A DNA stretch of 64,000 nt from Psychrobacter immobilis (GCA_904846145.1 CAJGZL010000001.1:1674001-1738000); one strand, 5' to 3'; positions 29,393 to 40,496 are shown, numbered from the stretch's first letter. Numbers and translations: made by a program. The notes: generated by a model from the sequence alone, not told the origin.

Positions 29393-30610
29393 ATGACAAC
29401 TGCAAGCACATATGGTTTACATCATTTATTACTCCCTAATAATGACGGTCTTTATGGCGAGTTCGGTGGCAAGATCGGTCATCCTGAATTGGCAAAAGCC
29501 ATGGAGGAGATCGAGGTAGGGTTTCGTGAGATTACCAAAGAAGACGACTTTATCGTAGAGATGAAACGCCTGCGTGAAACTTACGTAGGCAGACCGAGTC
29601 CGATATTTCATGCCAGACGTTTAACCGAGTATTGTGGCGGGGCACAGATTTATTTTAAGCGTGAAGACTTAAATCACACTGGCGCGCATAAGATTAATCA
29701 CTGCTTAGGCGAAGTATTATTAGCCAAAAAATTAGGCAAAACCAAAGTCATCGCCGAGACAGGTGCGGGACAACATGGCGTGGCGTTGGCAACCGCAGCC
29801 GCGCTAATGGGTCTTGAGTGTGAGATTCACATGGGCGTGGTCGATATCGAAAAAGAACATCCTAATGTCAGCCGCATGAAAATATTAGGGGCCAAAATCG
29901 TGCCGGTATCGCGCGGCGCAGGCACGCTAAAAGAAGCGGTCGATAGCGCGTTTGAGACTTATCTTGGTGATTTGGACAACAGCATGTTCGCCATTGGTTC
30001 AGCACTCGGGCCAGCACCTTATCCTGAAATTGTCAGTTATTTTCAATCGGTCGTCGGTCGTGAGGCGCGTACGCAATTCTTAGAAACGACTGGTAAATTA
30101 CCTAATAAAGTGGTCGCCTGTGTTGGTGGCGGCTCTAATGCGATTGGTATATTCAGTGGCTTTTTGGGTGATGAGAGCGTTGAAAAGGTCGGGGTAGAGC
30201 CTGCGGGTGAAGGCTTGGATACGCCCAATCATGCGGCGACGATGACGCTGGGCGTAAAGGGCGAGATTCATGGCTTTAAATGTTATGTGCTGCTAGATAA
30301 AGACGGCGAGCCTGCGCCTGTGCATTCGATTGCCTCAGGTCTCGATTATCCAGGCGTTGGCCCGCAGCATTCACTACTAAAAGATAAAAACATGGCGACT
30401 TATGAGTCGGCAACGGATAGCGAGTGTTTGGACGCTTTTATGGCGCTGTCACGCCTTGAAGGTATTATCCCAGCACTTGAGACCGCGCATGCCATTGCCT
30501 ATGCGATGCGAGTGGCAAAAGATATGTCATCTGATGACACCATCTTGGTCAATTTATCAGGGCGCGGCGATAAGGATATTGACTTTATCTTGGATAAAGT
30601 GGAGTTGTAA
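29393..30610 (+). CDS. trpB: tryptophan synthase beta chain-type protein, without adjacent trpA
   Basis: 405-residue PLP enzyme. [15 protein letters not shown] holds the Schiff-base Lys (about residue 100). [11 protein letters not shown] carries the catalytic Glu, [10 protein letters not shown] binds the PLP phosphate, and [15 protein letters not shown] and [11 protein letters not shown] close the family pattern. It catalyses indole + serine to tryptophan if canonical. Two features differ from the common form: HKINH-CLGE replaces the usual HKTNQ or HKINN followed by LGQ, and there is no trpA or other trp gene within the window. It may be the main TrpB at a separate locus or a paralogue acting on another indole-like substrate. 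Confidence 0.85.
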   Translation: MTTASTYGLHHLLLPNNDGLYGEFGGKIGHPELAKAMEEIEVGFREITKEDDFIVEMKRLRETYVGRPSPIFHARRLTEYCGGAQIYFKREDLNHTGAHKINHCLGEVLLAKKLGKTKVIAETGAGQHGVALATAAALMGLECEIHMGVVDIEKEHPNVSRMKILGAKIVPVSRGAGTLKEAVDSAFETYLGDLDNSMFAIGSALGPAPYPEIVSYFQSVVGREARTQFLETTGKLPNKVVACVGGGSNAIGIFSGFLGDESVEKVGVEPAGEGLDTPNHAATMTLGVKGEIHGFKCYVLLDKDGEPAPVHSIASGLDYPGVGPQHSLLKDKNMATYESATDSECLDAFMALSRLEGIIPALETAHAIAYAMRVAKDMSSDDTILVNLSGRGDKDIDFILDKVEL

Positions 30611-30662
30611 GCCGCCTTTTTAAACGAGTGGATTAACAATAGCGTAATCCACTATGCGTTCA

Positions 30663-31796
30663 TTATTCTGTAGTTTCATCCGTACAAAACAAACCGTGAA
30701 AACAGTCCTTATCTCCAATTTCATCCCAGATTGAAGGTATCCGTAGTGCTTTGTCTAATTGATAGCGTGCGATAGCCCAATGACCTACTTCACGACCCTC
30801 TTCATCTGTATTTGGAGCAGGATATTTTTGCTGACGCTCGCTATCAGGTAATGCCAAAAAATTCAGAAATTTTTGCGCATCCTCAGCTAGAATGCTATTA
30901 GGATGTTTTGATAGTTGCTGTATCATTTGCTCGTCTTCAGGCATCATAAACTCACGAATAGCATCATCTGTCCACTGAGTGTTTTCTGCACCAAAGAAAA
31001 TGATATAGCGATAAAAATCCAATAAGTATCGGGCATCTTTAACCCTGTAGCCATCAGGGTACTGCTGAATATAATTTTCCCAAAAAAGAGCTCGTTTGAT
31101 TAAGTCTTCAAAAGAAACTGTAACTGAAGCATCACTCCAAAAAGTGTCTTGATTATCTATTGCCATACGTTGAATAAAAGCACTTTGATCTTCACGTAGG
31201 TAAGGGGTAAAAATGTCAGCCATTGCTTTTAAGTTATGAGTAAAAGAAAAGTACCCTTCACCTTCATCATAGATACTAACATCCGTATCGTTTTTAACTA
31301 GACCAATCAAATACTGATCGCGTGGCGTTAATGTCTTTAATTGTGCTGAGGATAAGCCCTCACCATAATAAAGCTCATAAATAGCATTGTTAAAAGTTTC
31401 GTAGTCTGACTCTGAAGCGTAATCATAATCTAAGTCACTTGCTAAAAACCGACTGTACATATCCTGATAGCTTTTCAGTAACGTCATTACCTCAGCATTA
31501 TTAGCGGTAGGTAAGCAGGCTTTTAGCTGATCTTGAATAGCGTAAATAGCTTCGATTTTACTGTCGCTATCGACTTTTTGCATAGTTTGATTAAGTGCTA
31601 TACAGTCTTTTGCCATTATGGTTTTGTCGTTAGATACTTTTGATTCTGAGGGGGTCGTCATTTTTACTGGTAGCTTTATCGTTGGCTGTTTGGTGATTTG
31701 AACAGCAGGCGTGTCAGCGATTTCAGCTTTTGGCTGGCAAGCACTCATTGAGAGCGATGTGCTCAATAATATTAAGATGAAAGTATATTTTTGCAT
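30663..31796 (-). CDS. hypothetical lipoprotein
   Basis: 377 residues. The signal peptide has lipobox LSMSAC (Cys20). A Pro/Thr/Lys-rich linker (about 20-60) precedes a helical domain with many Tyr, Asp and Phe. No catalytic motif or named domain is recognised. It ends with a Cys pair (KDCFHGLFC). It starts 25 bases after the stop of the hydrolase gene on the same strand, so the two are likely co-transcribed. Confidence 0.65.
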   Translation of the reverse strand: MQKYTFILILLSTSLSMSACQPKAEIADTPAVQITKQPTIKLPVKMTTPSESKVSNDKTIMAKDCIALNQTMQKVDSDSKIEAIYAIQDQLKACLPTANNAEVMTLLKSYQDMYSRFLASDLDYDYASESDYETFNNAIYELYYGEGLSSAQLKTLTPRDQYLIGLVKNDTDVSIYDEGEGYFSFTHNLKAMADIFTPYLREDQSAFIQRMAIDNQDTFWSDASVTVSFEDLIKRALFWENYIQQYPDGYRVKDARYLLDFYRYIIFFGAENTQWTDDAIREFMMPEDEQMIQQLSKHPNSILAEDAQKFLNFLALPDSERQQKYPAPNTDEEGREVGHWAIARYQLDKALRIPSIWDEIGDKDCFHGLFCTDETTE

Positions 31797-31821
31797 AGGT
31801 CACCCTTTACTGACATACAGA

Positions 31822-33354
31822 CTACTTTGCACAGTATAAGTTATTTTTTCGACTACCATCTCGTTGTGTGGCAAAGTTATTAGGATCGATCAAATAGTTA
31901 ACGACTTGATTATCAACACAATAGCTCAAATCCGCTAGCGCCAAAGTATGTCCATCACTACGACGAGTCAATAATGTGGCATTTAGATATTTTTGCATCA
32001 TCTGCGCATTGATATAAGGCGTCGCAGGATCGTTAGTTTGTGCAACTAATAATAGTGGCGGTGCCGATAGCTGCATCTTTGGAATATGCGGCACATCACT
32101 ACCCGCTATAGGCCAATAATAGCAGGCATCTAATATCTCTTCATCATTAAATTCGCGATAATCATCCCAAGTGAGCTGCGCATCGATACGTTTTATCTCA
32201 TCAATATAGTCCATCTTTTTATCGTTAGTTGGTGCACCATCAGCACAGCTAATCGAGGCAAAAGTCGCATAATCGACGTCGTTCTTTGAGTCGTCAATAA
32301 GGGTTTTGAATAGCTCAAAGTCTTTATTATTAATACTAACCAATAACTCATTAAGCAGTGGCCACTGCTCAGGCCAGGTTAGCAAATCCCCTAATACCCA
32401 AGACATATTCATAGTCGAGATAAGCTGACGGTCTAAATCATAGAGCTCATTGTTTTCGATATATAGATATAACTTAGCGAGTTTGGCTTCAGCCTGTTGT
32501 ACGGTACTCGTATCTGCAAAATAACACTCTGTCTGCTGGCGACAAGACTGGACAAAGCGCTCAAAGGTTCGCTGGGTCTCTTGGGCTTGATTATAAGCCA
32601 CTTGTAAGTCAGTCTCGTTGAGATTGACGATACCATCAAGGACACCTGCTCGCAGATGGGTTGGGAACTTTTCAGCATAGAGCGCGGCGATTTTGGTGCC
32701 GTAAGAGTAGCCAATCAGGTTGATTTTTTCAGCGCCTACAGCTTTGCGTATAGCTTCTATATCATCTACTGCGTAGTCAGCGCCCAATTGTACCAATAGA
32801 TCATTGGGTGTGTGCTCCCAGCAGCCTTTAGTAAACTGCTCTACATCCTCTGGAAACAGCATTCTCGCGGTGGTGCTACATTTGACCGTAGGCGTGCTTG
32901 GATAGACACCGCGCGGCGCGTAACCAATGATATCAAAGTGTTTGGACAGCTTGGCATAAGCGGCAGAGTCAATAGCAGAGACATCTAGCCCAGACTGTCC
33001 AGGCCCACCAGAGATATTTATCAGTGTACCGAGCTTATCCTCATCAGAGCCAGTAGCGGGCAGGCGTGATAATGCCAATTTAATAACTGTTGGTTTATCC
33101 ATCGTTTCGAGCGCTTGTTGCAACGGTACCTCGATAGTAGCGCACTCTAATGAGTCGGATGCGACATAGCTTGGGAACCATTTGGCAAAGCTCAATTGCG
33201 TACAAGGTTGCCAGTTAATACCCTCTTTACTATAAGTAGAGCGCTCTTCATCTGTGGTTTTTTGCTGGGTTAACGGTGCGGTGGTTGGCGCACAGCTACC
33301 ACAAGCAAGGGTAGTCGCTGTGAGTAAAGTAATAGAAAGCAGTTTAGAGAACAT
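31822..33354 (-). CDS. exported alpha/beta hydrolase, TAP-like (S33 family)
   Basis: About 510 residues. The N-terminus is a lipoprotein-like signal sequence (MFSKLLSITLLTATTLACGS), though the lipobox is not ideal. The oxyanion segment NISGGPGQSGLDV, the nucleophile elbow LIGYSYGTKIAALYA (Ser), and the TAP C-terminal region with NDPATPYINA and DGHTLA (His) fit the tripeptidyl/prolyl aminopeptidase group. I choose ATG 33354 over the upstream TTG because it begins the signal sequence. Substrate is probably an N-terminal peptide or an ester; it is not decidable from sequence. Confidence 0.8.
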   Translation of the reverse strand: MFSKLLSITLLTATTLACGSCAPTTAPLTQQKTTDEERSTYSKEGINWQPCTQLSFAKWFPSYVASDSLECATIEVPLQQALETMDKPTVIKLALSRLPATGSDEDKLGTLINISGGPGQSGLDVSAIDSAAYAKLSKHFDIIGYAPRGVYPSTPTVKCSTTARMLFPEDVEQFTKGCWEHTPNDLLVQLGADYAVDDIEAIRKAVGAEKINLIGYSYGTKIAALYAEKFPTHLRAGVLDGIVNLNETDLQVAYNQAQETQRTFERFVQSCRQQTECYFADTSTVQQAEAKLAKLYLYIENNELYDLDRQLISTMNMSWVLGDLLTWPEQWPLLNELLVSINNKDFELFKTLIDDSKNDVDYATFASISCADGAPTNDKKMDYIDEIKRIDAQLTWDDYREFNDEEILDACYYWPIAGSDVPHIPKMQLSAPPLLLVAQTNDPATPYINAQMMQKYLNATLLTRRSDGHTLALADLSYCVDNQVVNYLIDPNNFATQRDGSRKNNLYCAK

Positions 33355-33786
33355 GGAGCAATTAGACCTATAAAAGAGCAAGTTTGACTTAAGTTTTTAG
33401 ATAGCGATGGCGAGTATTATAGAGATATAACTGGCGAATACAGCATTTATAAATATTATTCTAATATAGCTTATCATTGATTGCAGGTTATTGATTTGGT
33501 TTATATTAGTATTGTGTTTTTATAGCCTTTGTTTGCTCAAATTGATTAAAGTTAGCTTGGCTAAGTAAGAGCGGGTGACTTTAAGAGATAGCATGATAAT
33601 AACAAGAATAGTCTGAAAGGTTGATGCCCAAGTAAAGTTGGGACATCAAGTTAGTAAGTGTTCGTTTGTAACGATAGATTGAATAATCCAAGCTGACCCC
33701 TATAAAGAAAACGATTTAGCTTACTTTTCAATCGGTCTGTTTTCTAAATTTTAAATCATAATCGATAACAACAAATAAGGCTTTTT
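33355..33786. other. Divergent spacer hydrolase / alkene reductase
   Basis: About 430 A+T-rich bases. An imperfect hairpin (TTGATGCCCAA / TTGGGACATCAA, 33620-33649) is present without a T-run. It might be an operator or a decayed terminator. No gene is seen. Confidence 0.35.
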
Positions 33787-34890
33787 ATGGCACACGATAG
33801 TTTATTTGAACCTGTCAAAATGGGCAGCCAAACACTCAAAAACCGTATCATTATGGCACCTCTGACCCGTCTGCGCGCAGTCGAGCCAGGCGATGTCCCT
33901 ATCACATGGGCAGCAGAGTACTACTCGCAGCGTGCAGGGGCGGGCCTTGTCATCACTGAAGCGACGCAAGTATCGTTTCAAGCAAAAGGCTATGCAGGCG
34001 CACCAGGGCTACATACTCAAGATCAAGTCACTGCATGGAAAGCCATCGTTGACAATGTCCATGCCAAAGGTGGCAAGATTGTCGTCCAGCTATGGCACAC
34101 AGGACTTGTCTCACACGAAAGCGTACAACCTGAGCGCCGTGCGCCAATTTCAGCCTCAGATGTCGATGTAGGTATCCGTACCTCATTGCGTGATAGTGAC
34201 AACCAAGCCATTCGCGCGGATGCCACGCCGCCGCGCCCAGCCAGTCTTGATGAGATTCAGCAAGTGATTGCTGACTTTGCGCATGCAACCAAGTGCGCGC
34301 AGGAGGCAGGGTTTGATGGTATTGAGATTCATGGCGCGCATGGTTATTTGCTGCATCAATTTTGGGCCGAGCATACCAATCAGCGTGACGATGAGTACGG
34401 TGGCAGCCGCGAAAACCGCGCGCGTCTAACCTTAGATGTTATCGATGCATGTGTGGATGCTTGGGATGCAGATCATATTGGTATTCGTATCTCGCCACTG
34501 GGCACATTCAACAATGTTGAGGGAGGCTACGAAGAAGACGATAACATTTGGCTGATTGAGCAAATCAATAAGCGTGGTCTAATGTATTTGCATCTGTCAG
34601 AGCCAGATTGGGCAGGTGGTACGCCTTATAGCGATGAGTTCCGTCAGCGTGTCCGTGATGCGTTCGATCAGACCATCATCGCGGCGGGTGGCTACGATGC
34701 CGATAAAGCAGAAAAAAATATCAAGGCAGGTTATATCGATGCGGTAGCATTCGGTCGTGACTATATTGCCAACCCTGATCTCGCTGAGCGTATCCAAAAA
34801 GGCGCACCGCTCAATGAGCAGCATCCAGAGTCTTTCTATGGTGGCAGCACGGTTGGCTACACTGATTATCCTTTTTTAGAGCAGGCTTAA
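33787..34890 (+). CDS. Old Yellow Enzyme-type alkene reductase (NemA-like)
   Basis: 367-residue FMN/NADPH-dependent ene-reductase. The N-terminal LFEPVKMGSQTLKNRIIMAP and MAPLTRLRA, the mid-protein VQLWHTGLVSHE, GIEIHGAHGYLLHQFWAEHT and DDEYGGSRENRARL, and the C-terminal AAGGYDADKAE / AVAFGRDYIANPDL are family blocks. The His-Gly-Ala-His sequence binds substrate and flavin. NemA reduces N-ethylmaleimide, nitro compounds and other electrophiles. An AATAAGG site precedes the ATG and a strong terminator follows. Confidence 0.93.
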   Translation: MAHDSLFEPVKMGSQTLKNRIIMAPLTRLRAVEPGDVPITWAAEYYSQRAGAGLVITEATQVSFQAKGYAGAPGLHTQDQVTAWKAIVDNVHAKGGKIVVQLWHTGLVSHESVQPERRAPISASDVDVGIRTSLRDSDNQAIRADATPPRPASLDEIQQVIADFAHATKCAQEAGFDGIEIHGAHGYLLHQFWAEHTNQRDDEYGGSRENRARLTLDVIDACVDAWDADHIGIRISPLGTFNNVEGGYEEDDNIWLIEQINKRGLMYLHLSEPDWAGGTPYSDEFRQRVRDAFDQTIIAAGGYDADKAEKNIKAGYIDAVAFGRDYIANPDLAERIQKGAPLNEQHPESFYGGSTVGYTDYPFLEQA

Positions 34891-34915
34891 TCTACTCTCT
34901 AAATCGTTGCTAATA

Positions 34916-34955
34916 AAAAGCCACTTTGCTTAATGACAAAGTGGCTTTTGTTTTG
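34916..34955. terminator. Bidirectional terminator
   Basis: AAAAGCCACTTTG / CAAAGTGGCTTTT stem with an 8-base loop and T-rich tail, between the convergent alkene reductase and flavoprotein genes. Confidence 0.85.
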
Positions 34956-34991
34956 TAAAAGCTTTATAGCTAAGCTGCCAAAATACTGACT

Positions 34992-36308
34992 TTAAGCCAC
35001 TTCACCGCAAACAAAACCACTGGCCCACGCCCATTGGAAGTTGTAACCACCCAGCCAGCCTGTGACATCAAGCACTTCGCCAATGAAGTACAGTCCATCT
35101 TGTAAATTGCTTTGCATAGTTTTTGAGGAAATCTCGTCGGTGTTGACGCCGCCGCGAGTCACCTCAGCGGTGCGATAGCCCTCAGTGCCAGAGGGTTTGA
35201 GCTGCCAGCCATTAATCGCCGAGCCAATCTCAGTTAAGCGCTCATCTTTAATATTAGCCAGCTCAGTCTCTTTTACCTCTTCCCATAGCATAGTTTGTAA
35301 CGCTACTAGCAGCTTTTTGGGTAGCTGATTATTCGTGTTATCTGCCAGTACGGTGCGAACGAGTTGCTTGGGATGTGATTTCTTATGAGCCAGCAATAGC
35401 GCGGTAATATCGTGATCAGGCAATAGGTTGATTTCGATAGTCTCGCCCGTTTGCCAATAATTGGACAGCTGTAGCATCGCAGGGCCAGATAGGCCACGAT
35501 GAGTAAAGAGCAGCGGCAGCTTAAAGGCAGTACGAGTATTGCTGGCGACAACAGGTAAGCTAATACCAGACAGAGCACGCAGGATTTCACCGGTTCTATC
35601 GGTAAAGGTAAACGGCACGAGGCTGGCATCAGTGGTCAATAATTGATGACCGAACTGCTGTGCCAGCTCGTAACCGAGTCCGCTAGCGCCCATCGTTGGT
35701 ATAGATAGCCCGCCAGTAGCAATCACTAATGATTCGCAGCTGTAATTGGTTTGCGATGGTTTACTCTGAGCTGCGGTATCATGCAGCTCTTTTTTACTGA
35801 GTTTTTTACTCGTGAGTAATTGAAAGCGTTTGCTGATATCTTGCCTGTGATCTGAATTAGGTGTTTTAACCTGATCGACTTGCGTATTGAGCCTGACTTG
35901 TACCCCAGCGGCGCTACATTCATCCAGTAACATAGTGACGATATCTTGCGCTGAATCATCACAAAACAGCTGCCCATGTTCGCGCTCATGATAGGCAATC
36001 TTATGCTGCTCAACCATAGCGATAAACTCCCAGCTCGGATAACGGCTAAGCGCTGATTTACAAAAGTGTTCGTTTGCGCATATAAAATGCTCAGATTCGA
36101 CAAAGTAATTGGTGAAGTTGCAGCGACCACCGCCTGACATAAGGATCTTTTTGCCTACTTTATTGGCGTGATCCAGCACTAGTACACGGCGGCCTCGACG
36201 ACCTGCGGTCAGGGCACAGTATAAGCCTGATGCGCCAGCACCAATAATAATGACATCATAGCTGTGTTGATCGAGATGTTGCTGTGAGGAGGTGTGATTG
36301 GTGTTCAT
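34992..36308 (-). CDS. HI0933/BaiN-type flavoprotein (NAD(P)/FAD-dependent oxidoreductase)
   Basis: About 438 residues. The N-terminal FAD fold VIIIGAGASGLYCALTAGRRG is followed by the family hallmark KILMSGGGRCNFTN. FTHRGLSGPAMLQLS and the C-terminal VTRGGVNTDEISSKTM and YFIGEVLDVTGWLGGYNFQW complete the HI0933 pattern. BaiN from gut bacteria reduces bile-acid alkenes, but most members are uncharacterised. I prefer ATG 36308; the frame is open to a TTG at 36374, which would add 22 residues not expected before the FAD fold. No strong ribosome site is seen for either. Confidence 0.88.
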   Translation of the reverse strand: MNTNHTSSQQHLDQHSYDVIIIGAGASGLYCALTAGRRGRRVLVLDHANKVGKKILMSGGGRCNFTNYFVESEHFICANEHFCKSALSRYPSWEFIAMVEQHKIAYHEREHGQLFCDDSAQDIVTMLLDECSAAGVQVRLNTQVDQVKTPNSDHRQDISKRFQLLTSKKLSKKELHDTAAQSKPSQTNYSCESLVIATGGLSIPTMGASGLGYELAQQFGHQLLTTDASLVPFTFTDRTGEILRALSGISLPVVASNTRTAFKLPLLFTHRGLSGPAMLQLSNYWQTGETIEINLLPDHDITALLLAHKKSHPKQLVRTVLADNTNNQLPKKLLVALQTMLWEEVKETELANIKDERLTEIGSAINGWQLKPSGTEGYRTAEVTRGGVNTDEISSKTMQSNLQDGLYFIGEVLDVTGWLGGYNFQWAWASGFVCGEVA

Positions 36309-36652
36309 AGGAGGTTCGCTAATAAAAGATAACCCATTATAACAGACCCTAGTAAAAGGAATAATAACACTCAAGGTTCACGAGTCGTTTTATCCATTTG
36401 AAAAAGTACATCTGTACAGTGAAATTGTTGCGATTGATAGCGATGTCTTGCATCAGCTGTGGTAATTTGTCAAACTGCTAGTAACCTCTTTGACGGTTTA
36501 TTAAACCTAAAATATCTGAAAACACAGACGTCAAAATAAAGATTTCAATATGGGTTTTAATATACTTAGTAGCGATTAGTAGCACAGCTGCATTTGTACC
36601 CTTTATGATATGGGGTCTGTACAGGAAGTAATACATAACAAGGATAATAACG
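36309..36652. other. Divergent spacer flavoprotein / acs
   Basis: 344 bases, presumably the acs promoter. A small perfect inverted repeat GTACATCTGTAC (36406-36417) is the only notable site. A ribosome site AAGGATAAT precedes acs. Confidence 0.35.
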
Positions 36653-38623
36653 ATGACTCAAAGATCATTCCCTATTTCGGCTGATTTTATCGCCACTGCC
36701 AACACCAGCGCTGAACAATACCAAGATGATTATGAGCGCTCTGTTGCCTCATCTAGTACTACTGATGCCTATTGGGCTGAGCGGGCACAAGCTATCGATT
36801 GGATTAAAGCGCCGACTATTATAAGTAACGTAAATTATGATTTAGACGACTTTCGTATCAAGTGGTTTGAGGATGGACAGCTCAATATTTCAGTTAATTG
36901 TCTAGATCGTCATCTAGAAACCAATCCCTATAAGCCTGCCATTATTTGGGAGGGTGATCATCCCTCTTCAAACAAAATCATCTCTTTCAAAGAGCTGCAT
37001 AGTGAGGTTTGCCGTTTGGGTAATGCCATGCGCAAACTAGGCGTGCAAAAAGGCGATCGCATCACGATTTATATGCCGATGATACCTGAAGCTATGATCG
37101 CGATGCTGGCTTGTGCTCGTATTGGGGCGGTACATTCAGTCGTATTCGGTGGTTTTTCAGCGGACAGTTTGGGTAATCGTATTGTAGATAGCCAATCTAA
37201 GCTGGTGATTACTGCCGACGAAGGCTTGCGTGGTAATAAGCACAGCCCGCTCAAGGTCAATGTCGATCGGGCGCTGGACATGGAAGGCACAGAATGCGTC
37301 GAAAAAGTCATTGTCGTCTATCGTACAGGTAACTCTATCCCTATGAGTGGTCGCCGTGATATTTGGTATCATACTTTAGTCGAAAGTGAGAGCGCACACT
37401 GTGAGCCTGAGGTTATGAATAGCGAGGATCCGCTGTTTTTATTGTACACCTCAGGCTCTACAGGCAAACCTAAGGGTGTATTACATACTACGGGTGGCTA
37501 CATCACCTATGCTTTGTCAACCTTTCGCGATGTGTTTGATATAAAAGACGATGATGTTTACTGGTGTACTGCTGATGTCGGCTGGGTTACCGGTCATACG
37601 TATGCCACTTATGCGCCGCTGGCCAATGGCACCACTACGCTCATGTTCGAAGGTGTGCCTGATTATCCTACTTGGGCGCGAGTAGGCAATATTATTGACA
37701 AGCATAAGGTCAGCATTTTATATACTGCGCCAACTGCCATACGCTCGATGATGAAAGAGGGCAATGACTTTGTCAACGAGTCTGAGCGCTCAAGCCTGCG
37801 TCTGCTCGGAACGGTGGGTGAGCCTATCAACCCTGAAGCTTGGGACTGGTACTATAATGTCGTCGGTAATGGTAACTGTCCCGTTATCGACACGTGGTGG
37901 CAGACCGAAACAGGCGGTATTATGCTGGCTCCTATTCCAGGTACGGTAGCGCTCAAACCAGGCGCGGCGATGAATCCAATGTACGGTATCGTGCCAGATG
38001 TCGTCGATACTGATGATACTATTCTCGATGGCCCTGCTCATGGCAATCTAGTCATTAGTAGTAGCTGGCCTGGGCAGATGCGAGGTATTTATAATGATCA
38101 TCAGCGCTTTTTAGAGACTTATTTTACCGACTATCCTGGGCATTACTTCACAGGTGATGGCGTTCAGCGTGATGAGGATGGGCACTACTGGATCACAGGT
38201 CGGGTCGACGATGTGCTTAATGTTTCAGGACACAGGCTGGGTACTGCTGAAGTTGAGAGCTCAATCGATGCGCATCCGTCTATTGTTGAAGCCGCTGTCG
38301 TTGGTATGCCACACGAAATAAGAGGGGTAGGCATCGCCGCTTTTGTCGTTCTTAGTATGGGAGAGGAGGCAAATAGCAGTTTGAAATCTGAGCTCAATCG
38401 TCATGTGCGTAATGAGATTGGCCCTATTGCTAACTTAGATGCTATCTACATCGTCGATGCGCTACCCAAGACGCGCTCTGGTAAGATCATGCGTCGTATC
38501 TTGCGTAATTTAGCCGCAGGTCAATATATCGGTCTCGGTGACTTGTCTACTTTAGCAGACAGTTCAGTGATCAATCAGATGATCGAAGTGGTCAAAACGG
38601 AGCGTCGAGCCCATGATTGCTAA
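36653..38623 (+). CDS. acs: acetate--CoA ligase (acetyl-CoA synthetase)
   Basis: High-affinity acetate activation through acetyl-AMP. The 656 residues match the family. [15 protein letters not shown] (about residues 263-277) is the ATP loop, [12 protein letters not shown] the adenylate motif, and [20 protein letters not shown] the hinge. Lys611 in [13 protein letters not shown] is the catalytic Lys that is controlled by acetylation in E. coli (Lys609). It overlaps the next gene by 11 bases. With ackA-pta at 58.7-62.2 kb the organism has both acetate routes. Confidence 0.96.
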   Translation: MTQRSFPISADFIATANTSAEQYQDDYERSVASSSTTDAYWAERAQAIDWIKAPTIISNVNYDLDDFRIKWFEDGQLNISVNCLDRHLETNPYKPAIIWEGDHPSSNKIISFKELHSEVCRLGNAMRKLGVQKGDRITIYMPMIPEAMIAMLACARIGAVHSVVFGGFSADSLGNRIVDSQSKLVITADEGLRGNKHSPLKVNVDRALDMEGTECVEKVIVVYRTGNSIPMSGRRDIWYHTLVESESAHCEPEVMNSEDPLFLLYTSGSTGKPKGVLHTTGGYITYALSTFRDVFDIKDDDVYWCTADVGWVTGHTYATYAPLANGTTTLMFEGVPDYPTWARVGNIIDKHKVSILYTAPTAIRSMMKEGNDFVNESERSSLRLLGTVGEPINPEAWDWYYNVVGNGNCPVIDTWWQTETGGIMLAPIPGTVALKPGAAMNPMYGIVPDVVDTDDTILDGPAHGNLVISSSWPGQMRGIYNDHQRFLETYFTDYPGHYFTGDGVQRDEDGHYWITGRVDDVLNVSGHRLGTAEVESSIDAHPSIVEAAVVGMPHEIRGVGIAAFVVLSMGEEANSSLKSELNRHVRNEIGPIANLDAIYIVDALPKTRSGKIMRRILRNLAAGQYIGLGDLSTLADSSVINQMIEVVKTERRAHDC

Positions 38624-39854
38624 TCATAGTGCAAGCGCTAGTCATAATGCAAAAATAGTAGAGATTGCTATTATCGGTGGCGGTTTAACCGGCTTATTGA
38701 CCGCGACCCTACTTGAGCGCGCCTTTACTAAGCAACCTAACCAAGCTGATGCGACTAGTGATAATAAAGTAGACATTACTATTTTTGAGAAGTCTCGTAG
38801 CGTAGGTCGGCTAGCCACTCGCTATCGTACTAATAAAGATACTGATGCTAATACTAACACTGATCACGAGGTTAATAAACAGTGGCAATGGGCGTTTGGT
38901 GCGCAGTTTTTTACTGCTAAAACAGATGGCTTTTCGCAGTTCATAGCGCCTTGGTTAGATTCGGGATTATTACAGCCGTGGTGTGCGCAAGTGGTTGAGT
39001 TATTACCAGCTTCAGATGACAATCAGCCACCTACTATTGATAAAAACGAGCAGTGGGATAGTACTCACGCGCGTTTTGTAAGCACGCCGAAGATGACCAG
39101 TTGGGGTCGAGCGCTGGCTGATAATCTAGCATCTAGTACGGTCAAGTTCAAAACCCGTGTCGCACCTTTAAACGATCAACAGTACAACTCTACTACTAAG
39201 AAAACTGAGCTATTCGATGAAGATGGCGCAATTTTAGGGCAGTTCGATTGGGTAATCTGTACCGCACCTAATGGACAAGCCATAGAACTGATGGCGGACA
39301 GTGGCTTTAGCGAGCAAGCCAAAATCCTCAAGCCAGAAATGCTGGCATGCTATACCTTAATGTTGGGCTGGGATAATCTTGAGAGCTTACCCGAGTCTTT
39401 GAACGCTAAGTCTTTAGATAATAAGTCTTATAGCGCATGGGACGTAGCCTATGTGCAAGAGTCCATTCTCGATAGAATATTCGTTGAGCATAATAAACCT
39501 AACCACGAACATATATTGCCTAGCGTCACTATTCATGCTGATAATGAGTGGTCCCAGCAGCAGGTGGATCAAGATATTGAGGAGATGACAAGGCAACTAT
39601 TAGCCGAGGCAAAGCAAGCGCTGAACTGGAGTGAGCAAACCGCGCCCACTCAGGTTGATTGTCATCGCTGGCGTTATGCGGCAACGTTAATGCCGTTAGA
39701 TATCGAAGGTGACGAGAAGCCATTAGGCTTGCTAATCGATAAAAATAATCAATGGATCGTCAGTGGCGACTGGTGTGGGCAGGGTAATATTGAAAGCTGT
39801 TATCTAATGGCGGTAGATACGGTAGAGGTTGTTGTTGGGGTAATGGGGAAGTAG
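38613..39854 (+). CDS. renalase-like FAD-dependent amine oxidase family protein
   Basis: 413 residues. An N-terminal Rossmann fold [20 protein letters not shown] is followed by [14 protein letters not shown], with the conserved Gly-Arg after the FAD ribose. Mid-protein [20 protein letters not shown] and the C-terminal [11 protein letters not shown] and [17 protein letters not shown] fit the renalase/PA1225-type NAD/FAD oxidoreductases, some of which oxidise misformed dihydro-NAD(P). It overlaps acs by 11 bases, so translation is probably coupled; a link to acs function is not known. Confidence 0.8.
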   Translation: MIANHSASASHNAKIVEIAIIGGGLTGLLTATLLERAFTKQPNQADATSDNKVDITIFEKSRSVGRLATRYRTNKDTDANTNTDHEVNKQWQWAFGAQFFTAKTDGFSQFIAPWLDSGLLQPWCAQVVELLPASDDNQPPTIDKNEQWDSTHARFVSTPKMTSWGRALADNLASSTVKFKTRVAPLNDQQYNSTTKKTELFDEDGAILGQFDWVICTAPNGQAIELMADSGFSEQAKILKPEMLACYTLMLGWDNLESLPESLNAKSLDNKSYSAWDVAYVQESILDRIFVEHNKPNHEHILPSVTIHADNEWSQQQVDQDIEEMTRQLLAEAKQALNWSEQTAPTQVDCHRWRYAATLMPLDIEGDEKPLGLLIDKNNQWIVSGDWCGQGNIESCYLMAVDTVEVVVGVMGK

Positions 39855-39971
39855 TTGCCTGTTGAATATTATAGTGGTCATAGTAAGTCTAAATATCTAA
39901 GTTAAAGCTGACTTTTAAATAATTATAGATACCAGTTCTTTATAGTCTCTGTTTATGAATATATGAAATTA

Positions 39972-40496
39972 CTAACCTTGATCACTCTCCAACATTAGAG
40001 ATTCCATGTATTCTTCGTAACTATTTAAAAGATCAACTTCTTTAATAGATGTCGAAGCACAAGCATTTTCAATATTACTACCGCCAATGGTTTCAGGAAA
40101 TGCATAAGAAAAATCAGATTCTGATAACACTCTTTTAGGCGACTGCCAACTATCTAAAACCTCGTCCTTGAAACCGTAATCTATGCGAGCATTGATAAAG
40201 TATGTTTGGTCTTCGCAAGATATAAACCATTGTTGTTTTGAGTAATAAAAACCTTTTTTTCGTAAAGGATTACTATTAATATATGTCGCCTGAAATAATG
40301 CTGATATATATTTAAGAGGTTCATTAGTGGAACGCCATGAGCTAGAGCTGCCTAAAACTCTAATATCTTGTCTTTTTACCGAGTCATAATCTAAAAAGAC
40401 CTGTAACTGTTTATCATTAGTTTTACCTAAATCGATCCAGTTCACAGCATTAGAAGCAATAGGTAAAAGGAGCAAAAAAATTAGCATTTTATTCAT
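39972..40496 (-). CDS. exported protein resembling surface-adhesin E-type proteins
   Basis: 174 residues from ATG 40496. The signal peptide MNKMLIFLLLLPIASNA is followed by NWIDLGKTNDKQLQVFLDYD, an opening typical of the small surface-adhesin E-like family (W..lG......vy.D..S). A later FISCEDQTYFI fits the conserved Cys-containing strand. A second Cys is near the C-terminus. The resemblance is pattern-level only. The longer frame to 40538 would put 14 residues before the signal peptide and is unlikely. Confidence 0.6.
   Translation of the reverse strand: MNKMLIFLLLLPIASNAVNWIDLGKTNDKQLQVFLDYDSVKRQDIRVLGSSSSWRSTNEPLKYISALFQATYINSNPLRKKGFYYSKQQWFISCEDQTYFINARIDYGFKDEVLDSWQSPKRVLSESDFSYAFPETIGGSNIENACASTSIKEVDLLNSYEEYMESLMLESDQG

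Noticed and set aside
33610..33650. Hairpin upstream of the alkene reductase as terminator
   Set aside because: The stem is imperfect and no T-run follows.
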